37,579 bases of DNA, taken from an uncultured Flavobacteriaceae bacterium (GTDB lineage Bacteria; Bacteroidota; Bacteroidia; Flavobacteriales; Flavobacteriaceae). The DNA is taken from the NCBI GenBank assembly GCA_943788095.1, contig CALSOZ010000015.1, positions 1 through 37,579 on the forward strand, written 5' to 3'. Each line of letters opens with the position of its first letter. Within the stretch, counting starts at the first letter, position 1. Under the pieces are notes generated by a model that was not told the origin of the DNA, searched no databases, and saw only the letters and a program-made list of their open reading frames with translations. A program made the position numbers and the translations under genes. Positions 24,487-34,036 of this stretch are shown in pieces.

Positions 24487-25521
24487 TTATGCGAGTTGGT
24501 TTTGTTTTTTTTTATGCAGGACTTCCAGAAGGATATAACTCTGAATTCCAAACAGAATTGATGCAATGACCAAATGTAAAGGTTGACTCAGGAAAGGGAA
24601 CTCAAAGTAGTACATCAGAATTCCAGTTCCTGCTTCAATAATGACACAATAGATCACTAATTTAATTTTGTGATATCCCAAGCCCATGGAGCGGTTCAAC
24701 TGCCACAAATATCCATTTAAAGCTAAGACCAAAATAGAAGTAGAACGGTGGATGTAAAAGTTTAAATCGGGAGAAGCGAGCCAAAGCGCTTTTTGATAGC
24801 CGATGAGTTTTGTTTGCTCATCGACAAATTGCCGAACTTGAGTCCCTAAAACAATTTGAATTAATGACAGAATCAGTGCTAAAACTAAAATATTAAAAAA
24901 TTTCTTTTGATATATCTGAGTTTTATAACTGCTTTTTGAAGCAAATATGAGATACAAAATAAACGCCACGATGAGCAATGCCATCACCATGTGAATCGTG
25001 ATTTTATAAGGTGCTAGATTTGAGTCTACCACCGTTTTTCCAAGCCAAGCTTGAAAGCCCATCCCAAATACAGTGAGAATGGATACGATCGGAATCCACT
25101 TGTTTTTTTTCCAAAACCAAAACGATAGGACTGTAAAAATTAAAATGGGAATTCCAGACACAACCCCCACTAGGCGATTGATGAATTCTACCCAAGTATG
25201 AACGGGGTCATAGGTGGTGTAATCGTGTTTGCAATAGGTTTCCCAATTGGCAGTATTAAGTGAGTCACTAGAGATAAAATCAGTTTTGGCAACCAAAAAA
25301 GCTTCCTGATCTATGAGAATCATCATGCCTTTTTTGTACGCATGCTTGGGTTTAAAATCTAATTGCTTGCTTTCCGTAGGCGGGATATAATATCCAAAGC
25401 ATTTTGGCCAATCAGGGCATCCCATTCCTGAGCCAGTCATACGAACGATAGCCCCCGCCACAATAACAAAGTAGATGAGTACTAAAGCAATTTTTGAGCT
25501 GGTTCTAAATTTATTTTTCAT
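24487..25521 (-). CDS. ctaA: Heme A synthase
   Basis: 344 residues, about eight membrane helices. The N-terminus has [32 protein letters not shown], with the RxTGSGxxCPDWPxC motif diagnostic of CtaA/COX15. Conserved heme-ligand histidines are visible in [34 protein letters not shown] and PLHLVIAS. It converts heme O to heme A in the inner membrane for cytochrome oxidase. Its start overlaps the end of the tRNA nucleotidyltransferase gene by 11 bases; this is probably simple co-transcription, not shared function. Confidence 0.95.
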   Translation of the reverse strand: MKNKFRTSSKIALVLIYFVIVAGAIVRMTGSGMGCPDWPKCFGYYIPPTESKQLDFKPKHAYKKGMMILIDQEAFLVAKTDFISSDSLNTANWETYCKHDYTTYDPVHTWVEFINRLVGVVSGIPILIFTVLSFWFWKKNKWIPIVSILTVFGMGFQAWLGKTVVDSNLAPYKITIHMVMALLIVAFILYLIFASKSSYKTQIYQKKFFNILVLALILSLIQIVLGTQVRQFVDEQTKLIGYQKALWLASPDLNFYIHRSTSILVLALNGYLWQLNRSMGLGYHKIKLVIYCVIIEAGTGILMYYFEFPFLSQPLHLVIASILFGIQSYILLEVLHKKKQNQLA

Positions 25522-26935
25522 CGTCGATTTTTAGTCCTAAATCACTTCCTTTTTTTAACATTAATTCAAATGCTTTCTCGGGGTCATTTGGAATAATTCC
25601 GTCCAAAATAGCTTCTTTGATAAATTCTTTGATCACTCCAATCTCTCTCGAAGGTCCCAAGTTAAAGGTCTTCATAATTGTCTCCCCAGATATTGGAGGC
25701 TGGAAATCCCGCAGTCGGTCGCGCTCTTCCACCTCCACAATTTTTTCGCGAACTAGCTTGAAATTTTGGTGATATTTTTTAAATTTATAAGGGTTTTTGG
25801 TGGTAATGTCTGCTTCACAAAGCGTCATCAAATCTTCTGCAAATTCTCCAGCATCAAAAACCAATCGCCTCACAGCAGAGTCGGTAATATTTTCTTGTGC
25901 CAAAACAATGGGGCGCGAACTCATAAAAATGAGTTTTTGAACATATTTCATTTTATCATTTAAAGGCATTTTCAAACGTTTAAATAAAAAATAAACCATT
26001 TTTGAGCCCTTCAATTCATGCCCATGAAAGGTCCAACCGACTTTTTTGCTGAATCGCTTTGTCGGCGCTTTTCCAATATCGTGCAGCAGTGCCGCCCAGC
26101 GCAGCCATACATTGTCTGTATGAGGGCAAATATTATCAACGACTTCGAGGGTATGATAAAAATTATCTTTATGTTTTTGTCCTTCCTGTTCATCGACTCC
26201 TTTCAAATCGGTTAGTTCAGGTAAGATGCGTTCCAATAAGCCAGTTTTTTCAAGCAACAAAAACCCAATAGATGGTTTTTTGCTCTCTAATATTTTTTGA
26301 AGCTCCACGTTGATGCGCTCCTTTGTAATAATTTCGATGCGCTGCGATTGTTCTTTAATTGCGTTAAAGGAAGCGGTTTCAATTTCGAAATTGAGTTGGG
26401 TTGCAAAACGAATGGCTCTTAGCATGCGTAAAGGATCATCGCTATAGGTAACTGCAGGGTCTAAAGGCGTTTTGATGCGTTTTTCAGACAAATCCTTCCG
26501 ACCATCAAAAGGATCTAAGAGCGTTCCGTAAGTCGCTGTATTTAGACTAATGGCCATCGCATTGATGGTGAAATCTCTGCGGTTTTGATCTTCCTCTAAA
26601 GTGCCATCTTCAACAATTGGATTTCTGCTATCTTCGTTATAAGATTCTTTTCGGGCGCCTACAAATTCCAGTTCAACGCCTTCATAATTAATCATAGCCG
26701 TTCCATAGGTTTTAAAGATTTGCACTTTTGGATTCTTAGGAAGGTTTTTTGCAACTCGTTTTGCAAGTGCGATACCGCTTCCAATCGCCACAATATCAAT
26801 GTCTTTTTTATGGCTGCGTCCTAAAATAAAATCACGTACAAATCCACCAATCACATAGCAATCGACGCCTAAATCGTCTGCGGATTTTGAGATCACCTGA
26901 AAAATAGGGGCGGTCACTGCCTGTTTGTAATTCAT
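25511..26935 (-). CDS. tRNA nucleotidyltransferase / poly(A) polymerase family protein with HD domain
   Basis: 474 residues from ATG at 26935 (an upstream TTG at 26953 was not used). The class II nucleotidyltransferase head has [11 protein letters not shown] and KDIDIVAIG (about 28-53, metal-binding D-x-D), [11 protein letters not shown] (about 121), [10 protein letters not shown], and [15 protein letters not shown] (about 165). A C-terminal HD hydrolase domain has [19 protein letters not shown] (about 280) with the HD pair. It probably adds or repairs the tRNA 3' CCA end; the ssrA gene in this window lacks an encoded CCA, so such an enzyme is required. A split A-adding/CC-adding role cannot be excluded. 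Confidence 0.92.
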   Translation of the reverse strand: MNYKQAVTAPIFQVISKSADDLGVDCYVIGGFVRDFILGRSHKKDIDIVAIGSGIALAKRVAKNLPKNPKVQIFKTYGTAMINYEGVELEFVGARKESYNEDSRNPIVEDGTLEEDQNRRDFTINAMAISLNTATYGTLLDPFDGRKDLSEKRIKTPLDPAVTYSDDPLRMLRAIRFATQLNFEIETASFNAIKEQSQRIEIITKERINVELQKILESKKPSIGFLLLEKTGLLERILPELTDLKGVDEQEGQKHKDNFYHTLEVVDNICPHTDNVWLRWAALLHDIGKAPTKRFSKKVGWTFHGHELKGSKMVYFLFKRLKMPLNDKMKYVQKLIFMSSRPIVLAQENITDSAVRRLVFDAGEFAEDLMTLCEADITTKNPYKFKKYHQNFKLVREKIVEVEERDRLRDFQPPISGETIMKTFNLGPSREIGVIKEFIKEAILDGIIPNDPEKAFELMLKKGSDLGLKIDDEK

Positions 26936-26965
26936 GTGTTGAGTGGTTTCCAAAGGTTCAATAAC

Positions 26966-27529
26966 TTAGTTTCTAATCACTTTTACTTCGCCGTTGTTAC
27001 TCAGTTTTATAATTGAAGACGGTTTAGATGATTTGTTTGTGCGCTCCAAATTTACGACATAGTCCACACCTTTTAAAATATAGTCTTCAATTTCTTGAAA
27101 GGATTTTGGGGTGGGGTTTCCAGAAATATTGGCAGAGGTAGATACAATCGGTTTTTTAAATCGTTTGAGCAAATCGGCACAAAACCCTTCTTTTACCATC
27201 CGAATGGCCAAGGTGTTGTCTGCTGCAATAAGGTTCTCTGTGACTCGTAAAGGTTTGTCATAAATGATGGTGGTTGGTGCTGTGGCATATTCTAAAATGC
27301 TGTAAGCCGCTTCCGGTATTTCTTCAATGTAATAATTTAACATATTAAAATCACTGACCAAGCAAATCATGGTTTTTTGATCTTCACGATTTTTGAGCTT
27401 ATATAACTTTTCGACCGCTGCAAAATTAGTCGCATCACAGCCTAATCCCCAAACCGTATCGGTAGGGTAAAGGATGATTCCACCTTGTTTAAGCGTTTTA
27501 ATGGTGTTGTTTAATTCAAGAGATTCCAT
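26966..27529 (-). CDS. L-threonylcarbamoyladenylate synthase (Sua5/YciO/YrdC family)
   Basis: 187 residues, a single YrdC domain. Key segments are GGIILYPTDTVWGLGCDA (about 16-33), KLKNREDQKTMICLVSD (about 45-61), TTIIYD, LAIRMVKEGFC and KPIVSTSANISGNPTP (about 131-146). This family makes threonylcarbamoyl-AMP from threonine, bicarbonate and ATP for the t6A37 modification of tRNAs. It has YrdC/TsaC length, without the Sua5 C-terminal domain. It lies 30 bases upstream of the tRNA nucleotidyltransferase start, so two tRNA-maturation genes and ctaA may share a transcript. Confidence 0.92.
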   Translation of the reverse strand: MESLELNNTIKTLKQGGIILYPTDTVWGLGCDATNFAAVEKLYKLKNREDQKTMICLVSDFNMLNYYIEEIPEAAYSILEYATAPTTIIYDKPLRVTENLIAADNTLAIRMVKEGFCADLLKRFKKPIVSTSANISGNPTPKSFQEIEDYILKGVDYVVNLERTNKSSKPSSIIKLSNNGEVKVIRN

Positions 27530-27677
27530 AAAAGGAGACGTTTGTTTTTGGATTTGTTTGAATGCGTTTTTATCGACTAAAAATGATTTTATACATCAAA
27601 TAAATCTTTTGTAAATTTACATCAAATTTTTAAAATAAGAGACTTTTAAAAAGCACCTTATTATTCCAATCAATCAC

Positions 27678-28439
27678 ATGAATATTGTCAATATAGTCAT
27701 TCCGATATACAAAACTAATCTTGAGGATTTTGAGATTAAATCTTTGAAACAGTTCCGTGAGGTGTTAGGAAATCACCCAGCAACATTGGTGATTCCAGAA
27801 CACTTAGAAGTGTCTGATTTTATAAAAACATACCAATTGGAGCAGTGCACAATTGAACGTTTTGATACCGCCTATTTCTCTTCAGTTTTTGGGTACAATA
27901 AGCTGATGTTGATGGAAGCGTTTTATGCGCGTTTTGAAGCCTATACATATATTTTAATATATCAATTGGATGCTTTTGTTTTTAGAGATGAATTATTAGA
28001 ATGGTGTTCTAAAGACTACGACTATATTGGTGCTCCGTGGATTGCAACTCCTAATAAAGGGTTCAAAAAAGTATTATCACTTTTTGATTCTAAAAAGAAG
28101 AAAGCGCGTTCTAGTATATTTTATAAAGTTGGTAATGGTGGTTTTTCGTTACGAAAAGTGAGCTCGCATATTTCTAATTCAAAGAAAATGAAGTCGGTTA
28201 TCGAACAAAATTTAAAGCGTTCAAAGACCGATTTTAGAATTATGGAAGATGTGTTTTGGTCCTCAATCCCTGAGCAGGATCCTAGTTTCTTAATTCCGGA
28301 TTATAAAGAAGGTTTGCGATTTGCTTTTGACCGAAAACCAGAGCTTGCTTTCAAGCTAAATAACCACAAACTACCCTTTGGGTGTCATGGATTTGAAAAG
28401 CCAAAAGTGAAGGCTTTTTGGGAGCAGATGATGTCCTAG
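27678..28439 (+). CDS. DUF5672-type glycan biosynthesis protein
   Basis: 253 residues. It matches the DUF5672 layout: NIVIPIYKTNLEDFEIKSL, FDTAYFSSVFGYNKLMLMEAFY, YTYILIYQLDAFVFRDELLEWC (with the QLDAFV acidic motif near residue 96), YDYIGAPWI, VGNGGFSLRKV and ED-VFWSSIPE. These proteins occur in surface-polysaccharide loci and are probably glycosyltransferases of a GT-A-like type; the QLD and ED acids would be the metal/catalytic residues. It opens the glycan cluster on the plus strand and converges with the GT2 gene that ends 4 bases away. Sugar substrate unknown. Confidence 0.75.
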   Translation: MNIVNIVIPIYKTNLEDFEIKSLKQFREVLGNHPATLVIPEHLEVSDFIKTYQLEQCTIERFDTAYFSSVFGYNKLMLMEAFYARFEAYTYILIYQLDAFVFRDELLEWCSKDYDYIGAPWIATPNKGFKKVLSLFDSKKKKARSSIFYKVGNGGFSLRKVSSHISNSKKMKSVIEQNLKRSKTDFRIMEDVFWSSIPEQDPSFLIPDYKEGLRFAFDRKPELAFKLNNHKLPFGCHGFEKPKVKAFWEQMMS

Positions 28440-28442
28440 TTT

Positions 28443-29204
28443 TTATTTGCTAGCAGCGTTCCAATGGCCTCTTAATTTGGAATACTTTAGATAGGTCACT
28501 CTAAATGTTTGTTTGCAAATTCGCCAGCCATTCACACCGTCCAAAATACCCAATCTTAAAAAATAGGCTTTAAAAAAGGCCCATGAGGGTCTCACGATCA
28601 ATTTAAAAAGAGAGGCTTTGATGCCCAATTCAAAATAGGCATTTGCTGCAATGCTAGAAAAATTTTCAACTTTTTGTTTGTGTTCGTCGTAGTCTCTGTA
28701 AATCCAATGTAAAAGATCGCCTTTTAAATGTCCACTTTTAAGCTTGGGTTTTAATTTATATGAATCGTGCGGATTGATGCCTTTCCATTCTCCATGCCCT
28801 TTTTTGAAAAGTCTTAACTTTTTATCGGGATACCAATCTGAAAAGTGAATCCATTGTCCACAATAATTATTTTTTCGGTTGGAGTAATAGCCGTCAAATT
28901 TCCAGTTTTTCTTGACCTCTAAAATAGACCTTTTTAAGCGTTCCGAAAGTGCTTCATCACCATCCAAAGACAAAATATAATCGAAGTTAGCTTGTTCAAC
29001 TGCAAAGTTTTTTTGCTCCTTATATCCCAAAAATTCTTGAGGGATAAAACGGACCTTAAATTTTTCACAAATGGCTTGTGTTTTATCAGTAGAGTAGGAG
29101 TCTACCACCACAATCTCATCAACAATTCCCACTAAAGATGCCAAACATTTTTCTAAATGTTCTTCTTCATTATAGGTAATAATTACACCTGAAATTTTAA
29201 TCAT
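28443..29204 (-). CDS. GT2 glycosyltransferase (WaaE/KdtX-like)
   Basis: 253 residues. GT-A fold: ISGVIITYNEEEHLEKCLASL (4-24), VDEIVVVDSYSTD (about 29-41, first acidic motif), EQKNFAVEQANFDYILSLDGDEAL with the DGDE metal motif (about 77), and the acceptor-side YSNRKNNYCGQWIHFSDWYPDKKLRLFKK typical of lipopolysaccharide-core WaaE-like enzymes. The C-terminal helix LGILDGVNGWRICKQTF is shared with its neighbours. It probably transfers a hexose to the inner core of LPS at the cytoplasmic face. It follows the degenerate GT2 gene by 2 bases. Confidence 0.9.
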   Translation of the reverse strand: MIKISGVIITYNEEEHLEKCLASLVGIVDEIVVVDSYSTDKTQAICEKFKVRFIPQEFLGYKEQKNFAVEQANFDYILSLDGDEALSERLKRSILEVKKNWKFDGYYSNRKNNYCGQWIHFSDWYPDKKLRLFKKGHGEWKGINPHDSYKLKPKLKSGHLKGDLLHWIYRDYDEHKQKVENFSSIAANAYFELGIKASLFKLIVRPSWAFFKAYFLRLGILDGVNGWRICKQTFRVTYLKYSKLRGHWNAASK

Positions 29205-29206
29205 AG

Positions 29207-29917
29207 TTATTCAAGATTTCGATACATGAGCCAAAGAAATAAATAGGTTTTAAATTCTTCAAATGCTTTTAAATAAGCCAAAACAAAGCCTTCTTTTCCG
29301 TCCAGAAAACCAAGTTTGAACACGAAATTTACTTTGAGTTTCCACAAGGGTTTACATAATAAATGAAAAAAATGGGGACGCTTTTGACGAGCGAATAGTT
29401 CGCTTGCTCTTTGTTTTGCTTTTTTGGTTAATCGTTCATTATAACTATCAAAATCTAAATAGATTTCATCAATAGAATGTTTTAATGTGTTGGTATTTAG
29501 TTTAAAGTCCGTCACTTTTGTTGGATACAATAATGGACTCATAGACGTTCGATACCCCGAATACTGCATCCACTTCCCCATAAAATTGAAACGTGTTTTA
29601 ACGTTATAAACCCCAGAAGCGGGAGCGTTTGTTGCAATCTCAATAATTTCTTGAGATAACGATTTTGATATACTGCGATTGGCTTCCAGAGTAATAATCC
29701 ATTTGTGGGATGCTTTTTTGCGGGCGTCTTGTGTCATTTGATAGACATCAACAGACTCAGATTCCACATATTGAATAGGGGAAGAGTCCTGTATTTCTGA
29801 CAGTACTGTTTGTTCTATTTTTCCGACAATGAGTATCTCATTAGCAAACGATACGCTTGCAATGCAGTCTTTTAGGTACTTGTGGTCGTTAAACGAAATA
29901 ACAATGGCACTAATCAT
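29207..29917 (-). CDS. Degenerate GT2-like protein lacking the catalytic acids
   Basis: 236 residues. It aligns along its length with the gene 2 bases downstream: ISAIVISFNDHKYLKDCIASV matches the GT2 opening, the FNFMGKWMQYSGYRTSMSPLLYP segment matches the acceptor loop, and LGFLDGKEGFVLAYLKAFEEF matches the C-terminal helix. However, the first acidic motif VVDSYSTD is replaced by IVGKIEQ and the metal motif LDGDEAL by LEANRSI. The protein is intact and well spaced, so this is a diverged paralog, not an indel product. It may be a non-catalytic partner of the adjacent enzyme, or a transferase using other residues. Confidence 0.75.
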   Translation of the reverse strand: MISAIVISFNDHKYLKDCIASVSFANEILIVGKIEQTVLSEIQDSSPIQYVESESVDVYQMTQDARKKASHKWIITLEANRSISKSLSQEIIEIATNAPASGVYNVKTRFNFMGKWMQYSGYRTSMSPLLYPTKVTDFKLNTNTLKHSIDEIYLDFDSYNERLTKKAKQRASELFARQKRPHFFHLLCKPLWKLKVNFVFKLGFLDGKEGFVLAYLKAFEEFKTYLFLWLMYRNLE

Positions 29918-29999
29918 GAAATATAAAACTATTTAAAAAATAATTGTGTAGTCGGCTGTAAAAGTAATAATTTTACGTTGAATATAAGCTATCGAATTA

Positions 30000-30722
30000 A
30001 TGTCGCGTTTACCAATTTTAATGTATCATGCTATTTGTAAAAACCCTTCCGAAAGCAAGGGCCTCACATTGAGCTATGATAAATTGGAAGCACAGTTTAA
30101 GTATTTAGTTTCAAAAGGCTATACAAGTTTACATTTTAAGGATATCCAGTCATTTAAACATACCGATGAATTTCCAACAAAACCAATCATTATCACTTTT
30201 GATGATGTGTATGTAAATCAATATGAATTTGCTTACCCGCTTCTCAAAAAATACAATTTGAAAGCCTGTTTTTATGCACCGTTAGCGCATGTGGGAGGGT
30301 TTGATTCTTGGAATCAGGGCTCAGAACCTCTCATGAGTGTTTCACAATTAAAGGCCTTAGATCCGGAAGTGGTAGAACTTGGGTTGCATTCCTTTGAGCA
30401 CCGTCCTTATGATTCATTATCTATAGAGTCCATACAAGACGATTTTAAAAAATGTCAAGATTTTATTGCGAAACACGAACTGAATGTTTGTAATGTTTTG
30501 GCCTATCCCTATGGAAAGTTTCCTCGTAAAGAGCCTTCCAAATCCTTATTTTTCAATGAATTATCGACTCAAAAAGTGGCCTATGGTTTGCGCATTGGCA
30601 ACCGATTGAATCGACTTCCTTTTAAAAATAATTATGAATTAAATCGATTGGATATTAAAGGGGAAGAACCTCTATTTAAATTCAAACTAAAATTAAAATT
30701 AGGAAAACTATCCTTATTTTAA
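30000..30722 (+). CDS. Polysaccharide deacetylase (NodB-like)
   Basis: 240 residues. NodB homology motifs: LPILMYHAICKNP at the N-terminus, motif 1 IIITFDDVY (about 60-68; the usual TFDDG has Val in place of Gly), motif 2 LGLHSFEHRPYDS (H-S-x2-H zinc ligands, about 132), and motif 3 NVLAYPYGKFP (about 164). These enzymes remove N-acetyl groups from sugars using a divalent metal. There is no signal peptide, so it probably acts in the cytoplasm on a glycan precursor such as an LPS intermediate. Its end overlaps the convergent GT2 gene by 9 bases. Confidence 0.88.
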   Translation: MSRLPILMYHAICKNPSESKGLTLSYDKLEAQFKYLVSKGYTSLHFKDIQSFKHTDEFPTKPIIITFDDVYVNQYEFAYPLLKKYNLKACFYAPLAHVGGFDSWNQGSEPLMSVSQLKALDPEVVELGLHSFEHRPYDSLSIESIQDDFKKCQDFIAKHELNVCNVLAYPYGKFPRKEPSKSLFFNELSTQKVAYGLRIGNRLNRLPFKNNYELNRLDIKGEEPLFKFKLKLKLGKLSLF

Positions 30723-31451
30723 CCCTTTTTTAAGAAGCATCAATTTTGCATATCTCGAAAACACCCCGTAGGCATTTATTCCAGCGACTGCAAGTCCAGG
30801 GACACCGTCCAAAAAACCACGTTTTATGATATATTCATGAAAAAATCGATACATCGGTTTAAACGCTAAATGAAAATAACTCATTCCTTTGCCTTTTGAT
30901 CGCTGTCGGTCAGCTTGAAACCAAGCATAGCTGTCTTTTTTTCCAATATAATGTACGAGTCCTTTGTAAGTGTAGTGCAGAACTTTGTTTTTAAGGGTCC
31001 CAATAGATCCATCTACGATCAATTTTTCATGTACATTTCCTTCAAAATGACAGTTGGTTCTCTTAACCAATCGGGTCACATTGTTGTAATGATGATACAA
31101 AAAGCGATTCATATAGAAATGAGGGAAATTGAGTTTATAACCTGTATGCGTATTAGATTCGATCGCTGTTAAAATTTCTTTTTGAAGTGCCTCTGTAATC
31201 CGTTCATCCCCATCTAAAAACAAGACCCAATCAGAGGTTGCGAATTGAAGTGCGTAATTTTTTTGATTTGAAAAATTATCAAACTTTCTAGAAATAACTT
31301 TACATCCGTAATCGGTTGCAATTTGAACAGTTGCATCGGAACTCATGGAATCCACCAAAATAATTTCATCCACAAATTTTAGGCCGTATAAAGCACCCTC
31401 TAGGTAGTGGGCTTCGTTATAAGTTGGTATGATAACCGTTAGAGTTTGCAT
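30714..31451 (-). CDS. GT2 glycosyltransferase (LPS core type)
   Basis: 245 residues. GT-A signature: LTVIIPTYNEAHYLEGALYGL, VDEIILVDSMSSD (first acidic motif), QKNYALQFATSDWVLFLDGDERI (DGDE metal motif), and an acceptor segment FPHFYMNRFLYHHYNNVTRLVKR, then FEGNVHEKLIVDG. The C-terminal EYIIKRGFLDGVPGLAVAG helix is the same type as in the two GT2-like genes at 28.4-29.9 kb, so the three are paralogs. It probably acts on the LPS core. The gene is single on its strand, divergent from the GT2 gene at 31499. Confidence 0.9.
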   Translation of the reverse strand: MQTLTVIIPTYNEAHYLEGALYGLKFVDEIILVDSMSSDATVQIATDYGCKVISRKFDNFSNQKNYALQFATSDWVLFLDGDERITEALQKEILTAIESNTHTGYKLNFPHFYMNRFLYHHYNNVTRLVKRTNCHFEGNVHEKLIVDGSIGTLKNKVLHYTYKGLVHYIGKKDSYAWFQADRQRSKGKGMSYFHLAFKPMYRFFHEYIIKRGFLDGVPGLAVAGINAYGVFSRYAKLMLLKKGLK

Positions 31452-31484
31452 AGGTGTTTAAAGTGTAAATTTACAAAAAAACTT

Positions 31485-31492
31485 TATATTTG
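31485..31492 (+). promoter_or_regulatory. -7 element (TATATTTG) for the GT2 gene at 31499
   Basis: TATATTTG matches TAnnTTTG and ends only 6 bases before the ATG, so the transcript would be leaderless or nearly so. No clear -33 TTG. Confidence 0.5.
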
Positions 31493-31498
31493 TACCTA

Positions 31499-32329
31499 AT
31501 GAATCGTCTAGACACTTCCATTATTATAAGTACTTACAACTCTACCAAATGGTTAGAGAAAGTATTGCATGGCTACAATAATCAAACCTATAGACTTTTT
31601 GAAATTGTGATTGCTGACGATGGATCAAATCAAGAAACATCGGATCTTATTAAGCAACTCCAAAAGGAGGTTTTTTATCCGATTGTACATGTGTGGCATG
31701 AAGATAATGGATTTCAAAAATCTCAAATATTAAATAAAGCCATCAACCGCTGCACCACGCCCTACATTATTATGTCTGATGGGGATTGTATTCCGAGAAC
31801 TGATTTTGTTGAAATTCATGTAAAACACCGAAAACTAGGGTGGTTTTTATCTGGAGGCTATTTTATGTTACCGATGAATATTTCAAATCTCATTACGATT
31901 GAGGATATTTATGAAGGTCTATGTTTTAATTTAAAATGGTTAAAATCAAACGGCTTAAAATCATCTTTTAAAAACAATAAACTTACTTCAGATGGGTTTA
32001 AATCTTGGATCTTAAATATATTCACTCCAACCAATGCCAGTTGGAATGGTCACAATGCTTCGGGTTGGAAAAAAGATATCATCGCTGTAAATGGCTTTGA
32101 TGAACGGATGCAGTATGGCGGTCAGGATCGCGAACTGGGAGAACGTTTGTTTAACCATGGAATAAAGAGTCAACAAATTCGGTACAGTTCAATTTGTGTT
32201 CATTTGGACCATCCTCGAGGCTATAAAACTAAAAAATCGATTGATAAAAATTTAGAAATACGAAGAATCGTAAAATCTGAAAAACGCGCTTGGACCGACT
32301 TTGGAATTATTAATTCTGAAAAAAAATAA
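31499..32329 (+). CDS. GT2 glycosyltransferase with galactosyltransferase-type C-terminal domain
   Basis: 276 residues from ATG at 31499 (an upstream TTG at 31490 lies inside the likely -7 element). GT-A motifs: SIIISTYNSTKWLEKVLHGY, FEIVIADDGSNQETSDLI (ADDGS, about 37), QILNKAINRCTTPYIIMSDGDCIP (DGD, about 97). The C-terminal region HNASGWKKDIIAVNGFDERMQYGGQDRELGERL matches the Glyco_transf_7C-type domain (G-x-D-E, then GGQDRE). This architecture is common in flavobacterial surface-glycan loci. The sugar donor cannot be assigned. Confidence 0.9.
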   Translation: MNRLDTSIIISTYNSTKWLEKVLHGYNNQTYRLFEIVIADDGSNQETSDLIKQLQKEVFYPIVHVWHEDNGFQKSQILNKAINRCTTPYIIMSDGDCIPRTDFVEIHVKHRKLGWFLSGGYFMLPMNISNLITIEDIYEGLCFNLKWLKSNGLKSSFKNNKLTSDGFKSWILNIFTPTNASWNGHNASGWKKDIIAVNGFDERMQYGGQDRELGERLFNHGIKSQQIRYSSICVHLDHPRGYKTKKSIDKNLEIRRIVKSEKRAWTDFGIINSEKK

Positions 32330-32333
32330 CATT

Positions 32334-32921
32334 CTACTTCTTTCGATACACTCCTATTTTCCATGAGGTGATTCCATTTTTAGAGTCCACTTTAGAAAAT
32401 TCGATTTGTTCTAATTCGGGAATGTCAAAATACTCCCAGCATCCTGTACCTTCTCCAAAAATGGAGGTGATTAAAATACCGTCTTTTTTAAGTTTACTTA
32501 GAATCCGATTCACAACCTTTGCTTTCACATTGGTATTAATATAATAAAAAGCTTCATTAAAAACGATGGTATCAAAATCTTGAGCTGGTGTGTAGTAATG
32601 AAGATCTGCCACTTGAAAATCAGCATTTTTAAACTTGTTTTGTAGGGCTTTCTCAATGGAAACCTTTGAGAAATCGACTCCATAAAAATAGCCGAGATCA
32701 AGCGGATCTAGGACCATTCTTAAAACCCCTTCACCAGATCCTAAATCTAAAACATGGGGTTTTTCTTTAGAATGGGTTTTAATGATTTCTGAAATTTTTG
32801 CATACCGAGGTGCTTCTTTTTCTGTTTTTAAATAGTCCCATTTACCGTTTCGGTATTGGTGGTTCCATTTTATTTTTTTTCTCCAAATATGAAATCGATC
32901 GATAAAGTTTAGAGTGTTCAT
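32334..32921 (-). CDS. Class I SAM-dependent methyltransferase
   Basis: 195 residues. Motif I HVLDLGSGEGVLRMVL (about 57-72) binds SAM; YFYGVDFSKVSIEKA (about 79) carries the acidic residue for the ribose; ADFQVADLHYYTP and FDTIVFNEAFYYI (about 115-127) are motifs II and III; LKKDGILITSIFGEG follows. The N-terminal WRKKIKWNHQYRNGKWDYLKTEKEAPRY segment is a small cap. Placed after the GT9 gene with a one-base stop/start overlap (TAATG), it may methylate a sugar of the same glycan. Substrate unknown. Confidence 0.87.
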   Translation of the reverse strand: MNTLNFIDRFHIWRKKIKWNHQYRNGKWDYLKTEKEAPRYAKISEIIKTHSKEKPHVLDLGSGEGVLRMVLDPLDLGYFYGVDFSKVSIEKALQNKFKNADFQVADLHYYTPAQDFDTIVFNEAFYYINTNVKAKVVNRILSKLKKDGILITSIFGEGTGCWEYFDIPELEQIEFSKVDSKNGITSWKIGVYRKK

Positions 32922-33977
32922 TATATGTGATGTTTTAAAAAGGGTGATAATTTTTCTAAAATGAGTTCGGGTGTCAGTTGTTCGTAAAAAAACGATGGGT
33001 TTTCTTCAATTTTTTTCCGATCTTCTCTTGAAGTTGAAAACAAATCGGGGTTTTGATCCAATAAATGCACGGAGGTATGCAGCTGTCCGTCTTCAAAACT
33101 GGCCCAGTGAGATTTTATAACATAAGGAGAAAAAATAGTAAAAGTGGGTTTGTCAAGCGCTTTGGCAATATGAACAATACCACCTTCATTGGCGATTAAT
33201 AATTGACACTGATTCATCAGAGCAATAAATCCCTCTAATACTTGCTTCATATACATCAAAAATAATCGCATCTTGATGCTTGCAAGCGTTATAAATTTTA
33301 GTGGCCTCTACTTTTTGGTCGGGTGCATAGTTAAATAATATGTAGACCTCAAAATGGGTCGTTACATAGTCTATGAGTGCTACAATGTATTCATAAGGCA
33401 TCGATTTTTGGGGTGTGCTTCCCAAAACCCCAAACATGACCACTGGCTTGTCATAGGTTTTTAATTTTGAATATTTTTTTTCGGTCGCTGTTAAATGTAT
33501 TTTTGGCGTGTAGATAGGTGCTTCTAGTGGAAAAGCTGCGTTTACTAAATGAACTCGATCTTCTATAGATTTTCCACAGGGTTTTGATTTTTCCTTTAAA
33601 AACGACACATTATGAGTGTAGAAATTGAGCACCGGATTTTTATCTGTTTTTTTATATCCCACTCGAATGGGGGCTTTTGAAAACAACGAGATCACTCTAC
33701 TTTGAAACTTAGCGTAGGGATCAAAAATAATATCATACTGCGCCTTTCGAACCTCACAAACCGTTTGTATAAGAGTTGGAATTTTTTTTAATTCCTTTTC
33801 ATTCAATGGAATAATTCTATCGATCGCTGGATTATTTTCGATCACCCCAGTTGTGTAATCATAAACCATATAATCCACTCGTGAATTTGGTATTATTTTT
33901 TTGATATTCGTGGCGATTAAAGAGGCTATGAGTACATCACCAATTCGCTTATTTTGGATAACAAGTATTTTTTTCAT
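32921..33977 (-). CDS. GT9 (ADP-heptose:LPS heptosyltransferase-like), one apparent +1 frameshift
   Basis: Two frames make one protein of about 351 residues from ATG at 33977. The first has MKKILVIQNKRIGDVLIASL (GT9 opening), YDIIFDPYAKFQSRVISLFS, IRVGYKK and VVMFGVLGSTPQKSMPYEYIV. The second has FIALMNQCQLLIANEGGIVHIAKAL, the donor-binding motif of this family. The frames meet at a GGG (33231-33233 on the plus strand); one G fewer joins IRG to FIALMNQC, and the total then divides by three. Members transfer heptose or related sugars from nucleotide donors to the LPS inner core. The insertion resembles others in the last 4.4 kb and is probably an error, not gene decay. Confidence 0.82.
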
Positions 33978-34036
33978 CACTTACTAAAGACTATCTTAGC
34001 AAGATATTACTTTTTTTAAAGCTACTAAAAGTTTAC

